From an uncultured Ruminococcus sp. (lineage in GTDB: Bacteria > Bacillota > Clostridia > Oscillospirales > Ruminococcaceae), in the NCBI GenBank assembly GCA_945835085.1, contig CAMAIG010000010.1, positions 1 through 14,958 of the forward strand: a stretch of DNA of 14,958 bases, written 5' to 3'. Numbering within the stretch: the stretch's first letter is position 1; each line of letters opens with the position of its first letter. Positions 6,308 through 13,149 of this stretch are shown in pieces. The notes under the pieces were generated by a model. It searched no databases and was not told the origin of the DNA. It saw only the letters and a program-made list of their open reading frames with translations. The translations under genes were made by a program, and so were the position numbers.

Positions 6308-9220
6308 TTATTCGTCATCGAGGCCGAGATTTCTTCTCTTACGAGTAATTTCGGCATTGATATCCTTATTGTACCAGCGAATAGTTTCACGGGCATTTTC
6401 ACTGTCGTTAACAACAGCACGGAAAGCATTCATGATGCTTCGGGTAACAACGTAAGAGGAGGGGATAATGGGTATCTCGTCAAGCTCATTCAGCTGAGCG
6501 TTGATCTTTTCGAGATCGGACTTGGACCAGTTGAGTCTTTGGAGAGCCTCAACGTTAGCGGAATCAAATCTGCCGAGAGGGCCCATTACGCCTTCAACGT
6601 TCTGACCGTAAGCAACCATGGTGTCGGAGGAAGTAAACCACTTGATATATTCCCAAGCACCGTCAATATTCTTGCAGTCCTTAAGAACAATGAAGCCGGA
6701 GCCTGAGGAGTTAGCAGCATGAGAAACAGTTCCGTCCTCTCTGAGAGTACCGGGAACGGAGCAGAAATCCCATAAGCCCTTGATCTCGGGGGCAGCAACA
6801 TTGAGCTGGTTGTAGAAGGTGTTGTAGTTCTGGATAACGATAGGAGCCTCACCTGTTCTGAAACGAGTAAAGGCATCATAGGTCTGGTCAAAATTATAAG
6901 TGGTATAGAATTTTGTCCAGGTATCGAAAGCAGTTACCGCAGCAACGCTGTCGAAGGTAGTAGCGGTCTGATCCTCATTATAATAGTTCTCGCCGTTCTG
7001 AAGCATAAGCAGAGCGAAGGTATGACCGACCTCGGTAGAAGGAGCAACGGCAGTACCGTTCACATTTCCGGGGAGAATAAGACCGGGCTGCATATACTTT
7101 CTCTGAATAGCGGGGAGCATATCAATAAGGTCGTCCCATGTTTCGGGAGGCTCGTTGATACCGATCTCAGCCAGCATATCCTTTCTGTAGAACATCATGG
7201 GGAAGGTTCTGGAAATAGGGATACCGTAAACTCTGTCATCGTAGGTATAGTGAACGAGAGCAGTTTCCTGGAAACGGGAAGCCACCTCATCAAAGCCCTC
7301 CATCTCGTCAAGAGGAAGAACCAGGTCACGGATAGCAAGGTTAACAGGGAATTCACCGCCGACGAACATAGCAACGTCAGGGCCCTTACCTGCAAGAACA
7401 GCTTCCATGATAGTACCCTGAACCAGGTTGATAGAAACATCAACGCCGGTAGTTCTGGTAAACTCGGAGGTAAGCTCCTTAACAACGGTAGTCTGGTCAC
7501 GGCCAAGACCACACCAAACGATAATGGAGTCGGCAGTGGAATCGGAAAGCACCGTATAGTCCTCAAAGAAGGAGCCGACAAAAGCCTTCACAGCGAAGGA
7601 AACAGACTTAAAGAAATTCTCCTTAACGCTTGTAAAATTCTTTGAAGCGGGAACAACCTCAATATAGTCTATCTCAAGGGGCTGATCTCTGTATTCACGC
7701 ATCCAGGAGGAAACGGAAGTAATGTTATCCTTGATAGAGGAATTTGAGATATATGTAGGTATCTTGTTAGGCTTATTAACGCAGCGGTCAAAAACGTCAG
7801 CCAGACGGGCAAGGGCAGTAGCCTCGGAGCCTGTCTGATTAGAAAGGCCTTCGATTATCTCCTGCTCAACTCTGAGAGCCGAGGAAAGCCTTGAGCAAAC
7901 GCCAAGAAGCTCGGGAATTTCCTTATGAACATAGTAGTCGGTGTACTTATCGGGGTTCGGGCCTGTAATCATCAGTATCTGTCTGTAATACTGATTAGCC
8001 TCGTAAACGATAGCGTCCAGGCGGCGCATGGACTCACCGATCTCGCCGGGGATAGCTTCAAGAGAAAGGGTGTGCTTGCCGGCTTCAAGATAAACATAAG
8101 CGGGCTCGCCGCTTTCATCGGTAGGCGTAACCATAAGCCAGTCGGAATCGTAATTGAACTTTATCTGTTCAAAGGGCTGAGAAGGAACCTCGCCGTCGAT
8201 ATAAAGACGTCTGTTGGAATAAAGACCTCTCATAACATCCTGGCGACCCTTGATACCGATCTTATAATAGCCTGTCTGAGGAACGTCCATCTCCCAGGTT
8301 ATCATCTGATTAGCGCTGTCCCAGGTGCCGTCACCGACAGTATTGTAGCGCTCCTTAACGGGATGAGAGTAATTTCCGGTATGGTCCTCGGTAAGATAAG
8401 TACCTCTGTCGTAAGTGGGGAAAATGGTCTGAGAATTGGTATAAGCGTAGTTTTCGCCCTGGAGCCTGATAGCTTCAGCACTTGCATTAGCATTAAGCTC
8501 ACCCTCGGAAGGCTTGCTGTAAGCAGGAGCAGGCTCATACTGATAGAGCTTAACATAAGCAATAGCGACCGAAGCCTTTTCGGAGCTAAAGCTAATGGTA
8601 TGCTTACCCGCATCAAGATAGAAATAAAGAGGCTCATTAAAGAGGCCATCAGCATCATTTAATGGAGTTGTCACCCACTGAGGCATTTCCTTCTGTGGAG
8701 GACGAGTTTCATTATCACGCTCATTCGGTGTGATAGCATACGCAGAATGCCAGATACGCGGGAAGCTTACTCTGGTTGCGGTGTCAAAGGGGCTTTCGCC
8801 ATCGAGCAGAACGGACATCTCGGTAGTAGTATTTCCGCCTGTGATGGGGAAATAGCAGACCTCAATATTGTATGCACCGGCAGCAGCCACATCGACAGAA
8901 AAATCGAGCTGACCCTCCTGATTAGACCATACAACAACATTGTCCTTTCCTTCATAGGAGCCGACATTGACCTCAGCGTTGTCGGAGCATGAAGAATAGC
9001 TCATAAAGATCTCATCTCTGGGACGATCTTTGTCCTCGATCTCATTATAATACTCGCTGTAAGTTTTCTGCTTCATATAGGTGACGGAAGTTGACTCAGC
9101 GCTTGCAGAAGCAGTATCGGCAGCATTGTCAGCAAAAACCGAAGCCGGGAAAGCAGTCAGACAAAGTATTACAGCAGTAACAGCAGACAAGAGTCTTTTC
9201 AGACTTTTTTTCCTTGACAA
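6308..9220 (-). CDS. Large extracellular solute-binding protein with two N-terminal beta-sandwich modules
   Basis: At 970 residues this is about twice the length of a normal sugar-binding protein. The start is probably TTG 9220, since AAAGGTGG lies 8 bases upstream; GTG at 9232 overlaps that site. From this start, residues 1-30 are a signal peptide (SRKKSLKRL basic end, cleavage near SVFA/DNA) with no lipobox. Two related modules lie at about 71-226 and 251-407. Each ends in a similar motif, YFYLDAGKHTISF and YVYLEAGKHTLSL, as in carbohydrate-binding beta-sandwiches of the CBM6/35 kind. A mostly helical spacer spans about 408-556. A family-1 solute-binding domain fills about 563-970, with GKGPDVAMFVGGEFP, GIPISRTFPMMFYRKDML, PPETWDDLID, FRTGEAPIVI and GSGFIVLKDCKNIDGAWEYIKWF. 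It should capture a sugar or glycan outside the cell and deliver it to the two permeases encoded just downstream. Ligand unknown. Confidence 0.88.
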   Translation of the reverse strand: MSRKKSLKRLLSAVTAVILCLTAFPASVFADNAADTASASAESTSVTYMKQKTYSEYYNEIEDKDRPRDEIFMSYSSCSDNAEVNVGSYEGKDNVVVWSNQEGQLDFSVDVAAAGAYNIEVCYFPITGGNTTTEMSVLLDGESPFDTATRVSFPRIWHSAYAITPNERDNETRPPQKEMPQWVTTPLNDADGLFNEPLYFYLDAGKHTISFSSEKASVAIAYVKLYQYEPAPAYSKPSEGELNANASAEAIRLQGENYAYTNSQTIFPTYDRGTYLTEDHTGNYSHPVKERYNTVGDGTWDSANQMITWEMDVPQTGYYKIGIKGRQDVMRGLYSNRRLYIDGEVPSQPFEQIKFNYDSDWLMVTPTDESGEPAYVYLEAGKHTLSLEAIPGEIGESMRRLDAIVYEANQYYRQILMITGPNPDKYTDYYVHKEIPELLGVCSRLSSALRVEQEIIEGLSNQTGSEATALARLADVFDRCVNKPNKIPTYISNSSIKDNITSVSSWMREYRDQPLEIDYIEVVPASKNFTSVKENFFKSVSFAVKAFVGSFFEDYTVLSDSTADSIIVWCGLGRDQTTVVKELTSEFTRTTGVDVSINLVQGTIMEAVLAGKGPDVAMFVGGEFPVNLAIRDLVLPLDEMEGFDEVASRFQETALVHYTYDDRVYGIPISRTFPMMFYRKDMLAEIGINEPPETWDDLIDMLPAIQRKYMQPGLILPGNVNGTAVAPSTEVGHTFALLMLQNGENYYNEDQTATTFDSVAAVTAFDTWTKFYTTYNFDQTYDAFTRFRTGEAPIVIQNYNTFYNQLNVAAPEIKGLWDFCSVPGTLREDGTVSHAANSSGSGFIVLKDCKNIDGAWEYIKWFTSSDTMVAYGQNVEGVMGPLGRFDSANVEALQRLNWSKSDLEKINAQLNELDEIPIIPSSYVVTRSIMNAFRAVVNDSENARETIRWYNKDINAEITRKRRNLGLDDE

Positions 9221-9435
9221 AAGATTGACCACCTTTCGTATAAGAATAGGGAAACATTTGCAAAAACACGAAAAGGAATAATTCGTGCTTTTGAGCTAAT
9301 CATATTATCACCGAGGGAGAATTTTGCCTTGCGAGAATGCAGAGTTTTTCGCCCCACTTTGCGAAAAACGGGCTGCAAATTTTATAGCAAATCAACAAAA
9401 AAATCAGTGAAAACAATGAAAATATATGGACCCGT
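9221..9435 (-). promoter_or_regulatory. Untranslated leader of the importer operon, with a hairpin
   Basis: Transcription from the proximal promoter would leave about 215 bases before the first start codon. Positions 9344-9369 form a perfect 9-bp stem (GTTTTTCGC with GCGAAAAAC, 8-base loop). A GCAG/CTGC pair outside a small internal loop extends it to 9339-9376. A second, weaker inverted repeat pairs CACGAA with TTCGTG at 9267-9287. No known riboswitch class is recognised and no short leader gene stands out. The structure may regulate or stabilise the transcript, or have no function. Confidence 0.4.
9229..9236 (-). promoter_or_regulatory. Ribosome binding site of the solute-binding protein gene
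   Basis: The minus strand reads AAAGGTGG, 8 bases before TTG 9220. The GTG at 9232 lies inside this site and so is unlikely to be the start. Confidence 0.6.
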
Positions 9436-9441
9436 ATAATA

Positions 9442-9470
9442 ATTATAACAATTTAGATAAAGCTTGTCAA
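9442..9470 (-). promoter_or_regulatory. Consensus sigma-A promoter (proximal) for the importer operon
   Basis: On the minus strand TTGACA (9470-9465) and TATAAT (9447-9442) are separated by exactly 17 bases, and a TG one base before the -10 makes it an extended -10. Transcription would begin near 9435. A perfect consensus like this is strong by itself and would need a repressor if the operon is inducible. Confidence 0.8.
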
Positions 9471-9521
9471 GGCAGTGTATGAAATTTCGTGTATATTTTC
9501 CCCTATATATTTTGGTTATTT

Positions 9522-9551
9522 ATTATAAATAAACGTTTAAGTTATTGTAAA
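9522..9551 (-). promoter_or_regulatory. Second, upstream promoter for the importer operon
   Basis: On the minus strand TTTACA (9551-9546) and TATAAT (9527-9522) are 18 bases apart. It lies after the terminator of the preceding gene and about 80 bases upstream of the proximal promoter. AT-rich context raises the chance of a coincidental match. Confidence 0.5.
9530..9539. promoter_or_regulatory. Palindrome TAAACGTTTA, possible LacI-family operator
   Basis: This perfect 10-base palindrome with a central CG resembles the core of LacI/PurR/CcpA-type operators (AAACGTTT). It lies entirely between the -35 and -10 of the upstream promoter, where a bound protein would block RNA polymerase. Outer positions do not extend the symmetry. 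No regulator gene is in the window. Confidence 0.4.
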
Positions 9552-9582
9552 AATCAACAGTGAGTATAACAGAGAAAAATAC

Positions 9583-9616
9583 ACAAAAAAGCACCCGCAA
9601 TTACTTGCGGGTGCTT
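9583..9616 (-). terminator. Rho-independent terminator after the wall-protein gene
   Basis: On the minus strand a perfect 12-bp stem (AAGCACCCGCAA with TTGCGGGTGCTT, loop GTAA) runs into a T-tract. It ends transcription of the upstream surface-protein gene and isolates it from the importer operon. There is no T-run on the plus strand, so it acts in one direction. Two smaller inverted repeats lie between it and the stop codon (9618-9637 and 9645-9658). Confidence 0.92.
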
Positions 9617-9658
9617 GAATTAACTATTCAGTTAATTTGGTAATTCTCTGTTAAGAGA

Positions 9659-11434
9659 TTAGCCTCTCTTCTTAGCTACTACAGCAGCTGCAGCAAGAGC
9701 TACAGGGATAACTGCAAGAGCAACAGGAGCGTTACCGGTACCAGGGTTAGGAGCAGGAGCAGGCTCGGGCTCGGGCTCGGGCTCGAGATCTTCGTCGATA
9801 TCGCCGAGGTCTTCGTCAGCATCTTCGTCGTCAAGGGTGTCACCCTCGCCGTCAAGGCCTTCGCCAGCTTCAACGCTATCGCCTTCAGCAGCAGCAACAG
9901 TTACAACGAGCTGATCCCAGAACCAGTCGGTAGGAGTGTAGAGGAGCATTGTGCTGAGGAGCTGGTTAGCACGAGTGATCTTGCCTTCGTCTGTGAGTGT
10001 GAACCAGTCAAATGTAAGAGTATCGTAATCCCACTTAAATACAGAAGTCTGGTTGAGCTGCATTGTGAGATTCTGGTTGATAACGAGAGCACCGTTGAAG
10101 AGGTTTACGCCCCAGAGAGTGGAGTGAGAACCGTAGTTGGAGAAATCATCAGTCTGGAAATCCTGGAAGTGGTCGTTAGCAGACTCACCATAGAGGTGCT
10201 GAGAGAAGTAAGGATTGTACCAAGCGCCGTTATCAGCGACAGGATAAGACCATGCTACAGGAGTGTTAACAACCTTCGCACCAAGGGCATGGTATTCCTT
10301 GATAAACTGTGTCTCAACCTTTTTGGGATCATTGTGGTTTGCGCAATTTGTTCTGTCAACGAACTTAGCAACGCCAACACCTGTACCAACGTTTGTAGGA
10401 ACGTTTGCAAAGTACTGCTCAGTGTACTGAGTATAGCCCTTGGAGTTAGCATATGCAATACCATCATCTGTAGCTTCTACAGTGAACACGTAGTTGCCGT
10501 TGTTGTCACAAACATCATATACCTCAACGAGTACATCTGTAGCAACGTGCTGCTGTGCGCTTCTGAACTCGAATGTTACATTCTGATCGTTAGCGATAGC
10601 ATCGTTAAGAACTGCGAGAGGTCTTGTGTAGTAGTTGCCGCCAGCCTTTCTGCCCTGGAGCCAAGCAATAACGTTTGCAGGATCATCAAGTGCAGACATC
10701 ATGGGGTATACATACTCGCCGCCGAGCCACTGGCCGGGGATAACCTTGATAGCCTTTACAGAGTCAGGAAGCTCATTCTCAAGTGTGTAAGCATCAACAA
10801 GACCAGCGTCGAGAGAAGTGATCTGGTCAACGTGTGTATCAAGATCAACCCAGTTACCAGCGTTCACGATTGTGAGAGTGATCTCAAGAGCTGTGAAGCC
10901 GTACTTTGTAGCTGCGCCTGTGTAGCCAAGGTTAGCAAGCTTGTAGTTGTTGAGGTCGATTCCGTTAGCGGAAGGATCTGTTGTAAGGGGAACTGTGATT
11001 GTGAGATCGTTGTTGTCAGCCTCGAACATGCTGTGTGTGTACATGTAACCGCTCTCGTTAGCAGTATCCTTATTTCTTGTGTAGAGGAAAGGATCAGTTA
11101 CAGACTTACCAGTATCCTGGTTTGTCTTTGTAACTCTGATATCAGCAGTTTCGAGCTCATCAAAAGACCAGTGGCTAGCACCGAAAGTAAGGGAAGAAGT
11201 GTTTCCGATACCATAAGCTTCGCCGTCAACAGCAGTGTAGAGCTCTCTAACGATAGTCTTAGAAGGGATCTCATCCTTCCAAGCCTCGTAAGCTCTGAGG
11301 TCATAAGTAAGAACGATTTCTTCCTGAACATCTTCGCTAATAGGGTTAGTATTAGCAGCAGATACAGATACAGCCATTGCAGATACGGCCATAGCGCCAG
11401 CCATTACGCCGGCAAGTGTCTTTTTCATCTTCAT
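9659..11434 (-). CDS. Secreted, probably wall-anchored protein of unrecognised family
   Basis: I do not recognise the 591-residue protein beyond its ends. Residues 1-26 are a clear signal peptide (MKMKK, small hydrophobic core, AVSVSA/ANT). The body (about 27-510) has few cysteines and many Asn, Thr and aromatic residues, consistent with a beta-rich extracellular domain; no catalytic motif is seen. Residues about 513-562 form an acidic linker that ends in an (EP)n/(AP)n stretch, as in wall-spanning spacers. NPGTG at 563-567, a hydrophobic run and a KKRG end make up a sorting signal like LPXTG but with an NPxTG motif; sortase attachment is inference. The start has AGGAGG 8 bases upstream, and the gene has its own strong promoter and terminator, so it is probably abundant and monocistronic. 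Candidate roles are adhesion, glycan binding or surface structure. Confidence 0.8.
   Translation of the reverse strand: MKMKKTLAGVMAGAMAVSAMAVSVSAANTNPISEDVQEEIVLTYDLRAYEAWKDEIPSKTIVRELYTAVDGEAYGIGNTSSLTFGASHWSFDELETADIRVTKTNQDTGKSVTDPFLYTRNKDTANESGYMYTHSMFEADNNDLTITVPLTTDPSANGIDLNNYKLANLGYTGAATKYGFTALEITLTIVNAGNWVDLDTHVDQITSLDAGLVDAYTLENELPDSVKAIKVIPGQWLGGEYVYPMMSALDDPANVIAWLQGRKAGGNYYTRPLAVLNDAIANDQNVTFEFRSAQQHVATDVLVEVYDVCDNNGNYVFTVEATDDGIAYANSKGYTQYTEQYFANVPTNVGTGVGVAKFVDRTNCANHNDPKKVETQFIKEYHALGAKVVNTPVAWSYPVADNGAWYNPYFSQHLYGESANDHFQDFQTDDFSNYGSHSTLWGVNLFNGALVINQNLTMQLNQTSVFKWDYDTLTFDWFTLTDEGKITRANQLLSTMLLYTPTDWFWDQLVVTVAAAEGDSVEAGEGLDGEGDTLDDEDADEDLGDIDEDLEPEPEPEPAPAPNPGTGNAPVALAVIPVALAAAAVVAKKRG
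9750..9785. repeat. Hexanucleotide repeat coding for (EP)4(AP)2
   Basis: On the plus strand two GGAGCA units (9750-9761) are followed by four GGCTCG units (9762-9785). In the gene this gives the Glu-Pro and Ala-Pro pairs before the NPGTG motif. Six-base units can change copy number without breaking the frame, so linker length could vary between strains. Confidence 0.8.
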
Positions 11435-11544
11435 GAAAAATTCCTCCTTGTTTTGTTTTGATTTTCTTTATTTATTCCCAAATTGTATGGAAATCAAATA
11501 TACGGTGACAGGGACGCTTCTGCTCGTCGAACTATCACGCTATT

Positions 11545-11573
11545 ATTGTACCACTTAGCATTCTCGTTGTCAA
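11545..11573 (-). promoter_or_regulatory. Extended -10 promoter of the wall-protein gene
   Basis: On the minus strand TTGACA (11573-11568) and TACAAT (11550-11545) are 17 bases apart, with TG one base before the -10. Transcription would start near 11538, giving a leader of about 100 bases. That leader carries a small GACG/CGTC hairpin, then an A/T-rich stretch and the AGGAGG site at 11443-11448. Confidence 0.8.
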
Positions 11574-11781
11574 TGCACATATATGACAAATTTAAAAAAA
11601 CATTTTTATCTTTTATGTACACTTTTAACCCAAAAAATGCCGCTTTTATGCCATTTTTCATAGCCTTCGCCGTGGTATGATAATACTATACATCATTCGG
11701 AACAACATTTCAAGATGCTTTTTGCACAAATACTTTTGCTTTTTTCGCTGATTTTACGTCAATTCGCATCAATACCATATT
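11574..11781. other. Intergenic stretch upstream of the wall-protein promoter
   Basis: No gene is seen in these AT-rich 208 bases between the TatD-family gene and the promoter. A weak inverted repeat (AAAAATG/CATTTTT, about 11632-11658) with a T-run on the minus strand might end the upstream transcript, but its stem is nearly all A/T. Nothing else stands out. Confidence 0.4.
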
Positions 11782-12534
11782 TTATATGCCAAACACTCTT
11801 TTGGCATTTTCGGCGGTGATCTCTGCCATTTTTTCCGCATCGATGCCCTTTATTGCCGCCATAGCCCCCAGAGTATGCACAAGCATTCCGCTGTCGCATC
11901 TTTTTCCTCTCAGAGGCTCGGGAGCCATATAAGGGCAGTCGGTTTCAACAAGCAGCCTGTCAATTGGCACTTTTTCCAATGCTCTTACGGCTTTTTTTGC
12001 ATTTTTAAAGGTAATAACTCCCGTAAATCCGATGTAAAAGTCCATCTTCACAAGCTCCTCGGCTATCTCCGCAGACCCCGAAAAGCAGTGCATAACACCC
12101 CTTGGCTTGTATTTTTTCAGCAGCTCCATGGTGTCCTCCCATGCGTCACGGCTGTGTATAATAACGGGCATATCAAGCTCCTTTGCAAGCTTCAGCTGCT
12201 CCTCGAAAGCTATCTTCTGAACATCTCTGCCGGGGTCCTCATAGTGATAATCAAGCCCTATCTCCCCCACAGCAACGACCTTTTCCCTGCCGCAAAGCGA
12301 CCTTATCTCGTCAATTCTGCCGATCTCCTCCGCAGCGTCGGGATGAAGCCCCGCCGAAGCATATATCCCGGGATATTTTTCCGCAAGCTCCGCCGATGCA
12401 TATGAGCCCTTCACCGAGCAGCCCACATTAATGATATTTGCAATATCCCTGTCAAAAAGCTTCATAAGCAGCTCATGGCGGTCATCATCAAAAGCCCTGT
12501 CATCATAATGGGCATGGGAATCGAATATCTTCAT
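11782..12534 (-). CDS. TatD-family metal-dependent hydrolase (YcfH/YabD type)
   Basis: I start at ATG 12534 (250 residues), where MKIFDSHAHYDD matches the usual family beginning and GGAGG lies 5 bases upstream. The frame extends to ATG 12573, overlapping the previous stop as ATGA, but with only a weak ribosome site. Metal and active-site residues of the amidohydrolase barrel are all present: H7 and H9 (SHAHYD), E91 (GEIGLDYHYE), H127 (IIHSRDA), H149 (MHCFSG) and D199 (ETDCPYMAPEPLRGKR). Family members are cytoplasmic, usually 250-265 residues, and TatD proteins have reported 3'-5' deoxyribonuclease activity; the exact substrate here is unknown. It follows the flavin reductase gene by 35 bases and ends the housekeeping block. 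Confidence 0.93.
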   Translation of the reverse strand: MKIFDSHAHYDDRAFDDDRHELLMKLFDRDIANIINVGCSVKGSYASAELAEKYPGIYASAGLHPDAAEEIGRIDEIRSLCGREKVVAVGEIGLDYHYEDPGRDVQKIAFEEQLKLAKELDMPVIIHSRDAWEDTMELLKKYKPRGVMHCFSGSAEIAEELVKMDFYIGFTGVITFKNAKKAVRALEKVPIDRLLVETDCPYMAPEPLRGKRCDSGMLVHTLGAMAAIKGIDAEKMAEITAENAKRVFGI

Positions 12535-12569
12535 TTTATCCTCCGTAAAAGCGGTTTCGACGGATAGGG

Positions 12570-13148
12570 TCATGAGCCGCCGTGTTTTTTCTTTTTTACC
12601 GAAAAGCCGAAATCACCGAGCTTTCTTCCCAGTGCAAAATATTCGCCGTGGGAATACGCCATAAGCCCCGCCTGCTGGAGATTTATCTTGCCCTTACTGT
12701 CAACAAATCTCTCGTCCACGGTCACTCCCGTGATATCCGCAATAAACATGGTGTGGCTTCCCAGATCTGTCTTTTCTCTCACCCTGCACTCAATGGAAAC
12801 GGGGCAGTCGGTTATAACGGGACAGTCCACCGTCCGTCCTTTCTCGGTGAGAAATCCGCATTTGGTGAATTTGTCAAGCTTTGCACCGCTTTTCATGCCG
12901 CAAAGATCGACAGTTTTTGCCATCTTCGATGTGGTAAGATTGATAATAAACTCTCCGCACTCGCAAATAACTCCATGGGAAAATCTCTCGGGTCTTACCG
13001 AAACATAAGCCATAGGCGGGCGGGTGTTGACTATCCCCGTCCAGGCAGCGGTAAGAACGCTCTTTTTCCCATCAACATTTCCGCTTGTAACGAGAGCCGC
13101 AGGCAGAGGAGCCATTATTGTGCCGCCCTTTAAGAAGATGCGTCCCAT
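12570..13148 (-). CDS. Flavin-reductase-like FMN-binding protein
   Basis: This 192-residue protein fits the flavin reductase-like (DIM6/NTAB) family, small FMN-binding split barrels that act in the cytoplasm. Typical stretches are PLPAALVTSG, TAAWTGIVNTRPPMAYVSV, RPERFSHGVI, GEFIINLTT, DLGSHTMFIADI and the C-terminal HGEYFALGRKLGDFGFSVKKK. The physiological substrate of such orphan members is unknown. ATG 13148 is preceded by AGGA at 8 bases and lies 1 base after the aroE stop. A second ATG 11 codons in, after AAGGGCGG, is possible but would cut into the first strand. The lysine-rich end is cytoplasmic and unremarkable. Confidence 0.85.
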   Translation of the reverse strand: MGRIFLKGGTIMAPLPAALVTSGNVDGKKSVLTAAWTGIVNTRPPMAYVSVRPERFSHGVICECGEFIINLTTSKMAKTVDLCGMKSGAKLDKFTKCGFLTEKGRTVDCPVITDCPVSIECRVREKTDLGSHTMFIADITGVTVDERFVDSKGKINLQQAGLMAYSHGEYFALGRKLGDFGFSVKKKKHGGS

Positions 13149-13149
13149 A

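Noticed and set aside
7925..8662. 245-codon plus-strand open frame inside the binding-protein gene
   Set aside because: It is opposite the second and first beta-sandwich modules, which form a coherent protein; the antisense product looks like a shadow.
10124..11461. 445-codon open frame on the plus strand opposite the wall-protein gene
   Set aside because: It is antisense to a gene with signal peptide, sorting tail, promoter and terminator. Its product has no recognisable domain and an odd Val/Ser/Cys-rich composition typical of a codon-bias shadow.
11786..11807. 8-bp inverted repeat (ATGCCAAA/TTTGGCAT) at the end of the TatD-family gene, as a terminator
   Set aside because: The stem lies largely within the coding sequence and is followed by ATAAAATATGG rather than a T-tract on the minus strand.
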